From Desulfosporosinus hippei DSM 8344 (GTDB lineage: Bacteria; Bacillota; Desulfitobacteriia; Desulfitobacteriales; Desulfitobacteriaceae), in the NCBI RefSeq assembly GCF_900100785.1, contig NZ_FNCP01000002.1, forward strand, positions 124,001-188,000: a stretch of DNA of 64,000 nt. The letters are read 5' to 3'. Both the position numbers and the translations under genes were made by a program. This document shows positions 52,433 to 61,589 of the stretch, piece after piece. Every line of letters starts with the position of its first letter. Positions within the stretch are counted from its first letter, which is position 1. The notes beneath the pieces are model-generated. The model searched no databases. It was not told where the DNA came from and saw nothing but the letters and a program-made list of their open reading frames with translations.

Positions 52433-53240
52433 GAGACTTAAGGCGGTTTTTCAAACTAAACCTGCAGGAGTAACTCGTCTGATTTCATATATTATGGCGG
52501 GAGATCCTACCATAGAGGTCAGTCTGCGACGCCTAAGGGGGCTGGCTGATCACGGAGTGGATATTTTAGAACTGGGAGTTCCCTTCAGTGATCCAATGGC
52601 CGATGGGGTGGTGATTCAAGCTGCTGCTGAGAGAGCTTTGAGTGCTCAGATGACGGTGAAAAAAACCTTAGAACTGGTACAGGAATTTCGTAAAACTCAC
52701 AACACCCCCCTTCTTTTGATGAGTTATCTGAACCCACTTCTTCACTATGGGTGGGATCGATTTGTTGAAGATGCAGTTGAGGCCGGAGTCGATGGATTTA
52801 TCTTACCGGATTTACCTTGGAGGGAAGGTCAAGGGCTTAGAACAAGAACGGAAAAAAGTGTCGGCAACAAACTGTCTTTTATCCCGATGATTGCCCAAAC
52901 TAGCCGTGAGCAAGATATTGAGGCCGTCTCTCAGGTAACCGAAGGATTTGCTTATGTTCTATCGCGTAATGGGATTACCGGAGGAGAAGTTGAAATCCCT
53001 GACAACGTTAGCGTGTTTATAGAAAGCTTGAGGGACAGCCTTCAAATCCCGCGTTGTGTCGGTTTTGGGATTCAGAAAGCCGAACAAGTCCGTGCATTAG
53101 CAAAAATTTGTGATGGAGTTGTCGTCGGCAGTGCTTTAGTGAAAGCCTTTGCTAAGCTCGACCAAGAGGGATTAGAGGAAAAAGACTTAATCGAGCAGGA
53201 AAAAGAAGTATTTACTTGGTTGGCAAGCCTTAAGCAGTAG
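52425..53240 (+). CDS. trpA: Tryptophan synthase alpha chain
   Basis: 271 residues, the TIM-barrel partner that releases indole from indole-3-glycerol phosphate. The catalytic Glu and Asp are in [16 protein letters not shown], and the phosphate-binding loops are ITGG and [10 protein letters not shown]. It overlaps trpB by 8 bases. The other trp genes are not nearby, so trpBA is a separate T-box unit. Confidence 0.96.
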   Translation: MSERLKAVFQTKPAGVTRLISYIMAGDPTIEVSLRRLRGLADHGVDILELGVPFSDPMADGVVIQAAAERALSAQMTVKKTLELVQEFRKTHNTPLLLMSYLNPLLHYGWDRFVEDAVEAGVDGFILPDLPWREGQGLRTRTEKSVGNKLSFIPMIAQTSREQDIEAVSQVTEGFAYVLSRNGITGGEVEIPDNVSVFIESLRDSLQIPRCVGFGIQKAEQVRALAKICDGVVVGSALVKAFAKLDQEGLEEKDLIEQEKEVFTWLASLKQ

Positions 53241-53289
53241 GCAAGCGCTTTCAGGGGATGCTTCTCAATGGTCAATTAAAGCCACCACC

Positions 53290-53369
53290 ATAACACCAGA
53301 CTTTTTTTGGTGTTATTCTTATTCCCTCGCCGAAGTCTCGATGTTCAGCTTTAGCTGAATGAGTTCACT
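53290..53369 (+). repeat. Three-hairpin repeat element, copy 2
   Basis: AACACC ... GGTGTT hairpin, then a reduced hairpin B (CTCGCCGAAG), then TCTCGATGTTCAGC-TTTAGCTGAATGAGTTCACT. Closely related to copies at 30986 and 59242. It follows trpA in the same direction. Confidence 0.6.
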
Positions 53370-53839
53370 GTCGACTAAGGTAACCACCCTCTATTTAGAG
53401 CTTGCTAATTTATTGAAAAGTCTAGACTTCCTAAGGGTTACGGGTAGTGTCTTAATAAATGTGCATGGAAAAACAGCCTTTGGCGTCAAAAACCGTGCCT
53501 ATGGTGTTAAACCAAATGGTGCACCGGTGCACCATTTGGCCTCTCTTCCTCGACGGGGGAGTAAATCACGATTCATAGCAAGCCCTAGTTAAAATCGTTA
53601 ATACTTTATTAATAAACTGTTTAGAAAAAATCAATAGACTCGGCCTAGAATATAACTTAGGGAGTTTTTGTAAATCTTCAAAACCAAAGTAAGAAAAAAA
53701 TAACTATTCCCCAACTAAGTGAAGTATCAGGCCAAGATTTCTCGTCTAATTAGATATAATTTATTTAACTCTTATTGTGCTTAAAGAAAAAGATAAGAGT
53801 CGGTATGCTATGGTCAATTTTCGATTAATGAGGTGCGAA
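53370..53839. other. Long intergenic stretch without a supported gene
   Basis: Between trpA/the repeat and the ABC ATPase. A 77-residue reading frame (53359-53592) has no ribosome site or recognizable domain and contains the palindrome at 53512-53539, so it is treated as spurious. The region near 53600-53780 is AT-rich and may hold the ABC promoter. Confidence 0.5.
53512..53539. repeat. 28-bp perfect palindrome without spacer
   Basis: CCAAATGGTGCACC immediately followed by its reverse complement GGTGCACCATTTGG. It could be a large operator, a cruciform or a remnant of a mobile end. Confidence 0.7.
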
Positions 53840-54514
53840 ATGGAATCAGCTATTGAAACAGTAAGTTTAAGTAAGATGTATAAGCTAGGAACAGTCGATG
53901 TGGAGGTTTTAAAAGATGTTAATGTAATTATTCACAAGGGCGAGTTTGTCTCAATTATGGGACCATCGGGTTCGGGGAAAAGTACCCTTTTATATTTGAT
54001 AGGTGGGCTTGATAAACCAACCTCAGGCTGCATCAGGGTCAATGGCAAAGAGATTTCTAAAATGAAGGATAAAGAAGAAAGCTCCATGCGCAGAAAAGAA
54101 ATAGGATTCGTCTTTCAATTTTATAACCTAATACCTAATTTGAGTGTTGAAGAAAACATTTTGCTGCCAATCTTACTAGACGGTAAAAAAACAAAAAATT
54201 ATAAGCAGGAGCTCGATGAGATTTTGACAATTGTAGGTCTTTCAGATAGAAGAAACCATACTCCTAAGGAATTGTCGGGAGGTCAGCAGCAAAGAGTAGC
54301 TATTGCCCGAGCGCTAATTAACGAGCCTGAAATTATTTTAGCAGATGAGCCAATAGGAAATCTCGATTCCAAAACGGGAACAGAGGTTATGGAACTTTTG
54401 AAGAGCATTAATCTGGAAAGAGGAAGAACTATTATCCAGGTTACTCACTCCCGAGAAGCTGCGGATTATGGTCAACGAATCATCAACCTAAGGGATGGGA
54501 AGGTATGTCAATGA
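53840..54514 (+). CDS. MacB/LolD-type ABC ATPase
   Basis: 224 residues with Walker [11 protein letters not shown]-loop FVFQFYNLIPNLSVEENI, signature [15 protein letters not shown], Walker B IILADEPIGNLDS and the H-loop VTHSREAA. ATG 53840 follows GAGGTG. It is first of an ATPase / adaptor / permease set. The set resembles Firmicute antimicrobial-peptide or lipid export systems (MacAB-like). Confidence 0.9.
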   Translation: MESAIETVSLSKMYKLGTVDVEVLKDVNVIIHKGEFVSIMGPSGSGKSTLLYLIGGLDKPTSGCIRVNGKEISKMKDKEESSMRRKEIGFVFQFYNLIPNLSVEENILLPILLDGKKTKNYKQELDEILTIVGLSDRRNHTPKELSGGQQQRVAIARALINEPEIILADEPIGNLDSKTGTEVMELLKSINLERGRTIIQVTHSREAADYGQRIINLRDGKVCQ

Positions 54515-55584
54515 TGAAAAAAGTATTAGTGATAGGACTCACCTTGATCTTAACGATATCAGGGTGTAGTAAAGAACCCGTAAAAAATAATGAAGAAAAC
54601 GTGACAAAAGTTGAAACTACGCAGGTAGTCGAAGCTTTTGGCACGGTTAAGTCTACAGATGTTAAAACGATAACTATCGATTTCCTGACAGTTGTTTCCA
54701 AAATTAACGTTGTAGAAGGGCAAAGAGTCTCTAAGGGTGATGTTTTGGTTAGCTTAAACTCTCAAAACTATCTGACCCAAATTAGAAACAAGGAACTTGA
54801 TATAAAAATATTACAAATTGAATTGGCTGGTTTAAATAGGGATTATGAGACGAAAAGAAGTAGTTTAGAAAAAGGCGCTGATCCAGAAATTATGAGATAT
54901 ATAAATGATCACAAACATGCCCAGGTTTTACTTAGTAAAGCTCTTGAGGACTTAAAGGCCAGAGAATCTTTGTATGCTGCAGGTGCTTTATCCCTTAAAG
55001 AGCTCAATGAGTATCAGCAAACGGTCAATGATAAAGAAAAAGCCGTTGCCGATGCAGTTTTTTCGGAAGAAAACACTAGGAAAAAAATCCAGCAAGAGCT
55101 AGACCAACTTCGAACGTCAATTGATCAGAAAAGCCTTCAAGTTACCTCTAAGGAGCTTGAACTTGAAGCAATGCAGGAAAAGATGAACAAAAGCTACATA
55201 CAGGGTAATGAGATTATCGCAGATGTTCCCAATGGAGTAGTCACTGATCTTGGCTGCACTCAGGGAGATATAATTATTGACCCGGAGAAAAAACTTTTGA
55301 GTATTCTCAATAAAGACAGCGTTTTGATTGAGGCAAATGTGGCAGAAGAATTCATTAAGGATGTAAAGATCGGCGCAGAAGTTACCATAAGCCCGGACGC
55401 CGATAAATCACGAACTTACAACGGAAAAGTTTTATTTATTGCAGAGAAAGCAGTTCTGAAAAACAATGAAACGACTATTCCTGTTCGCATATCCATTGAA
55501 AATCCAGATGACTTTCTGCTTCCTGAATTTAATGTCGGTGTAAAGATAAGTTTCGATAGTACAAAGGTTGATGCAAAAGAATAA
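54511..55584 (+). CDS. Membrane fusion/adaptor lipoprotein of the efflux set
   Basis: About 357 residues. The signal peptide has a lipobox (LTISGC). A lipoyl/barrel-sandwich half (FLTVVSKINVVEGQRVSKGDVLVSL), a long coiled coil (~95-215, e.g. LKARESLYAAGALSLKELNEYQQTV) and a beta-barrel part complete the MacA/HlyD-type adaptor. It overlaps the ATPase stop. It should link the ABC permease with the cell envelope. Confidence 0.88.
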   Translation: MMKKVLVIGLTLILTISGCSKEPVKNNEENVTKVETTQVVEAFGTVKSTDVKTITIDFLTVVSKINVVEGQRVSKGDVLVSLNSQNYLTQIRNKELDIKILQIELAGLNRDYETKRSSLEKGADPEIMRYINDHKHAQVLLSKALEDLKARESLYAAGALSLKELNEYQQTVNDKEKAVADAVFSEENTRKKIQQELDQLRTSIDQKSLQVTSKELELEAMQEKMNKSYIQGNEIIADVPNGVVTDLGCTQGDIIIDPEKKLLSILNKDSVLIEANVAEEFIKDVKIGAEVTISPDADKSRTYNGKVLFIAEKAVLKNNETTIPVRISIENPDDFLLPEFNVGVKISFDSTKVDAKE

Positions 55585-55643
55585 TCAAGGTGCTACGAAG
55601 GTTCTTGGTTTAGGACTGGGGAGTTTCTTTAGGAGTGATAAGA

Positions 55644-58148
55644 TTGGGCATAATCCTCAAGTTTATATTTAAAAGTATCGGTGAAAAGAAACTGCGGACT
55701 TTTCTGATCGTTTTATCAATTGTATTATCCTCGGGAGTTTTTTTTGCCTCAATAGCTATTTCAGGGAGTATAGAGGAAATGATTATCAAGGGAATTAAAG
55801 ATTCAATTGGTAACGCAGATATAATAATTACGCCCACCGAAAAATCCTCTTCCCCGTTTTTCTATATGAATAAAGCAGAGATATACAAAGATCGTACAGA
55901 ATATATTATTGGAGAAATTCAGGAAAATGCAGTTTTCAAACCCAATAGGAATGAAGAAATAAGCATTAACTTGACAGGAGCATCTATTGGAGATGTCCAA
56001 GCAATGAACCCCTTTACAATTGAGCAACAGCATAATTTATATCCTTTTGAGGGCAGGAAGATCTTCATTGGTAAATCAGCTGCAGAAAAGTATCAATTGA
56101 ATGTAGGAGACAGCCTGGAACTGGAATTCGGACAAGGACAACAAAGCTCTAGACAAAAGTTCACGGTCAGTGGAATAGGCTCCTCGACGGGCTTTTTTAA
56201 AGCGACCTCAAAATCAATCCCTGTAATAGTACCCAGGGACTTCTTAAGTAATTATAATAATGCACGAGGTAAGGTAGGGACAGTCTATATTAAGCTACTT
56301 AAGCCTGAAGATAAACAGGAAATGATTCAGCTGTTGTCAAATGACTATAAAGACTACAGGGTGTTTGAACTATTCCCTTTTGAAGAAATAAAACAGGAAA
56401 CTTTGATGATATCCGCTGTATTTTTGATGTTGTCATCCATTGTTTTTTTTATGAGCATATTCATTATTTACTCATCATTTAAGGTGATTACGACAGAAAA
56501 GCTTCCAATCATAGGAACCTTTAGAAGTATTGGGGCTACCAAAAGGATGACAAACTTCTTATTATTAGGAGAAAGTCTTCTTTATGGTATCGTTGGCGGC
56601 ATTTTAGGCTGTGGAGTAGGAGTAGGGATCTTATATCTTATGTCTTATGCCTTAAGTAGAATGGTCAATGGTTCTGAAGGAATGGAATTTCAAACTACAA
56701 TTCAGTTTTCGGGATTGAATTTTGTGCTTGCCTTTATGATGGCAGTAGTTCTTTGTTTTGTCAGCTCAATCATCCCTATCTTAAAGGTATCTAAAATCCC
56801 AATCAAGGATATCGTTCTAAACTCTGTGCAAAAGAATACTACACGAAAAAGGTTATGGCTGATACTGGGCCTAGTATTTATGGTTGTTGCTTTGGCTTCT
56901 TCCTTTATTGAAGCACAGGATTTAAGGCCGATCTTTGGCAGCGTAGGAATGATAATGACTCTTACTGCTATCGTAATGCTTGTACCCTATATTACTTCCG
57001 TTTTTGTAAAGATCTTTGAAACCTTGTATGTTTTTATCTTTGGGAACATAGGTATACTTGCGGCTAAAAATCTGAGAGAGAATCAGAACATTATTAATAA
57101 TATTTCTATGCTGGCAATAGGCATAGCCTGCTTACTTCTAATCAATACAGCCAGCTATGATAATGTCATAAGCATAACAGATCAGTTCAAGAATTCTTTA
57201 TATGATATCGAAATGTACACGAATAAAGCAGATAGAAATATTGAGAAGCGATTACTTATTATTGATGGGGTACAAGAAGTATATGGGGATTATGAGGCTT
57301 ATGGAGTAGAACTGACAGATAGAAATGATCGGATATCTCGCCTTAAAGGGATTGATAAAAGCAAAATTTTAGATTTCTGGAATATCGAGATGAATGGAGA
57401 TATTGATGAAACCTTTGAAAGGCTTGATGAAGGTCGCAATATTTTAATAACCCATACATTAAGAGAAAAGTTGAATCTAAAAGAAGGGGATCTGGTAAAC
57501 TTAAAATTAAAAAGTGGCGAAAAGGGCTACAAGGTGATTGGATTCTTCGATGATTTTGCAACAAGTAAAAATATTGGTTTGATATCTCAAAGATTTTTCA
57601 AAGCTGACATGCAGTATAAGTATTATTCAAGTATTTATATTAAGACATCCAAAAATCCTGAGGATGTGCTGAAAAAAATCGAGGAAGAATTTATAAGACT
57701 AAAGCCCTACTTACAGACAAAAAACAAACTTCAAGAAGAATATTTGAGTTCCAATCAACAAGTAACTTTACTGATGTCGGGTTTTTCGATTCTAGCAATC
57801 GTCATTGGTGTTTTTGGAGTATTGAACAATCTGCTAATAAGTTTTCTTGTCCGTAAACGTTCTCTTGCTGTTTTCAAATCAATAGGAATGAGTAAAGTTC
57901 AAACAGTTAAGATGATTTTTATTGAAGCCCTTACAGGCGGTGCGATAGGAGGAATTTTAGGCGTAATAGCAGGAACCTTAATGATTGTTATTTTAGCTGG
58001 AACAAACAACTCAAAGAACATACATTTCCCGATAAGTTCCTATATAATATACGTTTTCGGTGGTATAATTCTAATGATTATAGCCTCAATAATTCCTGCC
58101 CTAAAATCCTCAAAACTTGATATAGTCTCGTCCATAAAACTTGAATAG
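55644..58148 (+). CDS. Large FtsX-type ABC permease with two FtsX domains
   Basis: About 834 residues: N-terminal helix, extracytoplasmic domain (~45-250), three helices (~265-400), a second helix pair and another extracytoplasmic domain (~510-720), and three C-terminal helices. It is the eight- to ten-helix, two-FtsX type (as in lipoprotein/AMP exporters). FtsX motifs are TEKLPIIGTFRSIGATKRM and KRSLAVFKSIGMSKVQTV. TTG 55644 has AGGAG at 8 bases; GTG 55635 overlaps that site. It follows the adaptor closely. Confidence 0.85.
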   Translation: MGIILKFIFKSIGEKKLRTFLIVLSIVLSSGVFFASIAISGSIEEMIIKGIKDSIGNADIIITPTEKSSSPFFYMNKAEIYKDRTEYIIGEIQENAVFKPNRNEEISINLTGASIGDVQAMNPFTIEQQHNLYPFEGRKIFIGKSAAEKYQLNVGDSLELEFGQGQQSSRQKFTVSGIGSSTGFFKATSKSIPVIVPRDFLSNYNNARGKVGTVYIKLLKPEDKQEMIQLLSNDYKDYRVFELFPFEEIKQETLMISAVFLMLSSIVFFMSIFIIYSSFKVITTEKLPIIGTFRSIGATKRMTNFLLLGESLLYGIVGGILGCGVGVGILYLMSYALSRMVNGSEGMEFQTTIQFSGLNFVLAFMMAVVLCFVSSIIPILKVSKIPIKDIVLNSVQKNTTRKRLWLILGLVFMVVALASSFIEAQDLRPIFGSVGMIMTLTAIVMLVPYITSVFVKIFETLYVFIFGNIGILAAKNLRENQNIINNISMLAIGIACLLLINTASYDNVISITDQFKNSLYDIEMYTNKADRNIEKRLLIIDGVQEVYGDYEAYGVELTDRNDRISRLKGIDKSKILDFWNIEMNGDIDETFERLDEGRNILITHTLREKLNLKEGDLVNLKLKSGEKGYKVIGFFDDFATSKNIGLISQRFFKADMQYKYYSSIYIKTSKNPEDVLKKIEEEFIRLKPYLQTKNKLQEEYLSSNQQVTLLMSGFSILAIVIGVFGVLNNLLISFLVRKRSLAVFKSIGMSKVQTVKMIFIEALTGGAIGGILGVIAGTLMIVILAGTNNSKNIHFPISSYIIYVFGGIILMIIASIIPALKSSKLDIVSSIKLE

Positions 58149-58241
58149 ATCCACTGCACAAGAAAATATCAATATCTGAGAAGTTATTAGGTATAGATCA
58201 CTAATGAGGCTCGATGTTTTTGTTAAAAGGAGATTTAAGAA

Positions 58242-59066
58242 ATGTTATTAATTGAGATTTTGAAAGCGATTATTCTGGGTATCGTTGAGGGAGTCACAGA
58301 ATGGCTGCCTATTAGTAGTACGGGGCATATGATTTTAGTCGACCAGTTTATACAGCTTAATATGAGTGAAGCTTTTAAAGAGATGTTCTTTGTTGTTATT
58401 CAACTTGGGGCAATTATTTCGGTCATCGTTTTATATTGGAAAAAGTTAATCCCAGTGTCGTTTACAAAGAAGGCATCTATAAAATACGATACAATCATCC
58501 TATGGTTAAAAATTCTTACTGCCTGTCTGCCAGCGGCAATTATTGGTCTGTTGTTTGATGATCAGATTGATGCTCAGTTTTATAACTATCAGACTGTTGC
58601 TGTTACGTTAATTTTGTACGGGATACTGTTTATCGTCATCGAAAATCGAAACTCGAATTTGAGGCCAAGGATCAATAATTTAGCGCAAATCACCTATAAA
58701 ACCGCTATGATCATTGGAGTATTTCAAGTTTTGGCTCTAATTCCGGGCACATCCCGGTCAGGTGCAACTATTTTGGGGGCTATCTTAATAGGTACATCCA
58801 GAACGGTTGCTGCAGAGTTCACCTTTTTCTTAGCTATTCCAATTATGTTTGGGGCTAGCCTTCTCAAAATGTTAAAATTTGGTTTAGTGTTTACTAATGC
58901 TGAACTTGTAATTTTATTAACTGGAATGGTAGTTGCTTACATAGTATCAATATTATCCATCAAATTTTTAGTGGGATACATTAAGAAGAATGACTTCAAG
59001 GCTTTCGGTTGGTATAGAATTATATTGGGAATCATTGTACTGCTTTATTTTTTCATTATGAGTTAG
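58242..59066 (+). CDS. uppP: Undecaprenyl-diphosphatase
   Basis: 274 residues, multi-pass membrane phosphatase (BacA/UppP) that recycles the lipid carrier of peptidoglycan synthesis and gives bacitracin tolerance. The two signatures are [18 protein letters not shown] and the catalytic [10 protein letters not shown]. It sits downstream of the efflux set, so both may serve resistance to envelope-targeting antibiotics. Start ATG 58242 behind AGGAG. Confidence 0.95.
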   Translation: MLLIEILKAIILGIVEGVTEWLPISSTGHMILVDQFIQLNMSEAFKEMFFVVIQLGAIISVIVLYWKKLIPVSFTKKASIKYDTIILWLKILTACLPAAIIGLLFDDQIDAQFYNYQTVAVTLILYGILFIVIENRNSNLRPRINNLAQITYKTAMIIGVFQVLALIPGTSRSGATILGAILIGTSRTVAAEFTFFLAIPIMFGASLLKMLKFGLVFTNAELVILLTGMVVAYIVSILSIKFLVGYIKKNDFKAFGWYRIILGIIVLLYFFIMS

Positions 59067-59104
59067 AACATTACTAATACTAAAAGAGGAAAATATCAAA
59101 AGTG

Positions 59105-59158
59105 TAGAGAAGAAAAGGAAGAGGAAGTCCTCTCCTCTCCTCTCCTTTTCTCTTATAT
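59105..59158 (+). terminator. Purine/pyrimidine hairpin after uppP
   Basis: AGAGAAGAAAAGGAAGAGGA pairs with TCTCCTCTCCTTTTCTCT. It is a low-complexity stem with a TATATAT tail, a likely terminator. Confidence 0.55.
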
Positions 59159-59241
59159 ATAGGGATTTTGTTATTTTTCGAGGGAGTTCTCAACAGTTAA
59201 AGAACGTGGCTATGATAGACTCCTTGCATTCCAATCAATCT

Positions 59242-59338
59242 AAGACACCTGTTTCTTAAGCGGGTGTTTTTTATTTTGCTTAGGTGGAGTTAGAGTCCCT
59301 CTAAGTCTCTATGTACCCTTTAGTAGAAGGGGTTCACT
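59242..59338 (+). repeat. Three-hairpin repeat element, copy 3
   Basis: Hairpin A (ACACCT ... GGGTGTT), hairpin B (GCTTAGGTGG ... CCCTCTAAG), then TCTCTATGTACCCTTTAGTAG and AAGGGGTTCACT. Related to copies at 30986 and 53290. It overlaps the stop codon of the convergent threonine dehydratase. Confidence 0.6.
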
Positions 59339-60542
59339 GTATTATTACGCGATAATAATTTTCTTCGAGGAGTTTTTTGAGGGTCATTACTTGAGCTGCA
59401 TCGATGGTCTCTAACTCCAGTTCTACCTTTGCAAAACTGATGGGTATATCTAAGGTTTCTCGCCGATGTGAAACGGCAAGCACATTCGCTCCCTTACTTG
59501 CTATTAACTGTAAGAGTTGGGCTAGAGCACCGGGTCGGTCACTAATAACAGTCGTAAGAAAGCACTTCCGACCATTTTTAACGAGTCCTTTGTCAATGGT
59601 GCGAGCTAGAATATTAACATCGACGTTGCCGCCGCTTAGAACTGCAACAATTTTGCGATTTTTGTAATGTGACAACCTATGTATTATTCCCGCAGCAGCG
59701 GCGGCCCCTGCGCCTTCGGAAACAACTTTAGCACTCTCTAGGAACAATAACATTGTACTGGCTATTTCATCCTCATCGACGGCCACTATATCGTCAACAT
59801 ATTTACTTACAAGTTCATAAGTAAGTTCACCAGGCGTTTTAACAGCAATCCCATCAGCAATGCTTGGAGTTCCATTAATTGTAATTAAGTGCTTATTGTT
59901 AATTGATTCTAGCATCGAAGGATTATTTTTACTTTGCACACCGATAATCTTGATGGCTGGATTTATAGTTTTGAGTGCCAGGGCAACACCTGATATTAAT
60001 CCGCCTCCACCAATTGGCAAGACGACGACTTCGACATCAGGCAGATCATCAAGGATTTCCAAGGCGATAGTTCCTTGCCCGGCAATCACCAATGGGTCAT
60101 TAAAGGGGTGTATAAATGTTGCTTGGGTTTCTGACTGAATACGTCGTGCTTCATTGTAGGCCTCATCGTAGGCTTCGCCGTGCAGAATCACTTCTGCACC
60201 ATACTTGCGTGTGGCAGTTACTTTGGAAAGGGGAGCGTGCAAAGGCATGACAATTTTTGCGTCGATTCCGTAAATTGCGGCGGCTACTGCGACCCCTTGA
60301 GCATGGTTGCCAGCCGAAGATGCGATCACACCTTGTGCCTTTTCTTGGTCAGTCAAGTTAGCAATTCTATTGTACGCTCCTCTAATCTTGAAAGACCCGG
60401 TGCGTTGAAGATTTTCCATCTTGACGAAAACCTGATTACCACTCATATTACTTAAACGAGGATTAAAGACTAAAGCTGTTTTATAGGATACTCCTTGGAG
60501 AGTAGTTTTGGCATTTTGAATATCAGCTAGAGAAATATTCAT
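59334..60542 (-). CDS. ilvA: Threonine dehydratase with ACT domain
   Basis: 402 residues, fold-type II PLP enzyme that turns threonine to 2-oxobutanoate. PLP Lys in RTGSFKIRGAYNRI, the Gly-rich phosphate loop SSAGNHAQGVAVAAA and GGGGLISGVA. A C-terminal ACT domain (FLTTVISDRPGALAQLLQLI) suggests allosteric control. Monocistronic; the start ATG 60542 follows AGGGAAGG. Confidence 0.93.
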   Translation of the reverse strand: MNISLADIQNAKTTLQGVSYKTALVFNPRLSNMSGNQVFVKMENLQRTGSFKIRGAYNRIANLTDQEKAQGVIASSAGNHAQGVAVAAAIYGIDAKIVMPLHAPLSKVTATRKYGAEVILHGEAYDEAYNEARRIQSETQATFIHPFNDPLVIAGQGTIALEILDDLPDVEVVVLPIGGGGLISGVALALKTINPAIKIIGVQSKNNPSMLESINNKHLITINGTPSIADGIAVKTPGELTYELVSKYVDDIVAVDEDEIASTMLLFLESAKVVSEGAGAAAAAGIIHRLSHYKNRKIVAVLSGGNVDVNILARTIDKGLVKNGRKCFLTTVISDRPGALAQLLQLIASKGANVLAVSHRRETLDIPISFAKVELELETIDAAQVMTLKKLLEENYYRVIIQ

Positions 60543-60642
60543 TGAGTGGTTCCTTCCCTTGTAATTTATTGGTTCAAGCTATGTGAACATGAAATTACTT
60601 TAGTTTGTTCATTCGGAGTATGATCTATGAGAAAAAATGTAA

Positions 60643-60681
60643 AAAAGATAGTCAGAACATCCAGTGTTCTGACTATCTTTT
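60643..60681 (-). terminator. Terminator between the FadR-type and ilvA genes
   Basis: AAAAGATAGTCAGAACA pairs with TGTTCTGACTATCTTTT, with T-runs on both strands. For the minus strand it ends the FadR-type gene. Confidence 0.88.
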
Positions 60682-60719
60682 ATGGGCAGATTATTTTATA
60701 AGTTTTTAACTATAATCTA

Positions 60720-61403
60720 TTATTCAGTGATTCCAAAGCCTCTCATAGCGTGTATTATGTGGAGTTTCATTGCGGTTTTTGCTCCTTCAGCATCTCTTTT
60801 TGATAAAAACTCCATAATCATACGGTGATCATTCAAAGTGTTTTGAATCATTTCCTCATTTGTGTCAGATAATAGAACTCCCTTATCAATCGCTTGATAG
60901 AGGATAGGCATCAGCCGATTCATAAATTCATTGTGGGTCGCCTTAGCTATGGATTTGTGAAATGCTTGCTCTGCCTCGGTTCGATCTTCCTTTTTTAGAA
61001 TTAATTCTTCCTCGAGTCTGCCATAATATAAAATTCGTTCGAGTTCCCTATCGTTGGCCCGTTTAGCTGCGTAATAGGCTGATTGAGGCTCAAAGATCAG
61101 ACGCATTTCATAGAGATCCTTTATGTCTGGTTGGAGTGTGGAAAGTTCTTTGAGGCCTAAATCTTCATTCAAATCAAGATTATTCTTAACAAAGGTGCCT
61201 TTACCACGATAAATCTCTAAAACATTATGTGCTACTAAAATACGGATAGCTTCGCGTAACGTAGTACGGCTAACTTGTAGAACTTCAGATAGTTCAATTT
61301 CGTTAGGGAGTTTGTCTCCTGAGTTGAATTTCTTATCTATAGTAATCATTGCCAGGATATTATCTGCTACATTTTCTGCCAGACTTCTTTTTTTCCTTGT
61401 CAT
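60720..61403 (-). CDS. FadR-subfamily GntR regulator
   Basis: 227 residues: N-terminal winged helix (KLPNEIELSEVLQVSRTTLREAI) and an FCD effector domain (~95-220, with EMRLIFEPQSAYYAA and NDHRMIMEFLSKRD). The likely ligand is a small carboxylate. It ends in the terminator before ilvA and has no obvious target gene nearby; the neighbouring ilvA is possible. Confidence 0.9.
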   Translation of the reverse strand: MTRKKRSLAENVADNILAMITIDKKFNSGDKLPNEIELSEVLQVSRTTLREAIRILVAHNVLEIYRGKGTFVKNNLDLNEDLGLKELSTLQPDIKDLYEMRLIFEPQSAYYAAKRANDRELERILYYGRLEEELILKKEDRTEAEQAFHKSIAKATHNEFMNRLMPILYQAIDKGVLLSDTNEEMIQNTLNDHRMIMEFLSKRDAEGAKTAMKLHIIHAMRGFGITE

Positions 61404-61498
61404 GACGGCCCCCCCTTAAGTGAATACTATTAATACTGTATCTCAATATCTTTAAAAAGCAAGTTTAAATTCTTAAGTTTAATTTGATAAATTCAAAA

Positions 61499-61542
61499 CA
61501 AAAAGGCAACCATCAATTTTTAATTTGATGATGCCCTTTTTG
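61499..61542 (-). terminator. Terminator of the Ser-rich EF-hand gene
   Basis: On the minus strand AAAAAGGGCATCATCAAATT pairs with ATTGATGGTTGCCTTTTTG with a small bulge and ends in T's. Confidence 0.7.
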
Positions 61543-61589
61543 TTACTTAGAGACTTCGTATATCAACCGTTTCTCTGAAATTTAACAAG

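Noticed and set aside
53359..53592. A 77-residue protein
   Set aside because: No ribosome site, no domain; it spans a repeat element and the 28-bp palindrome.
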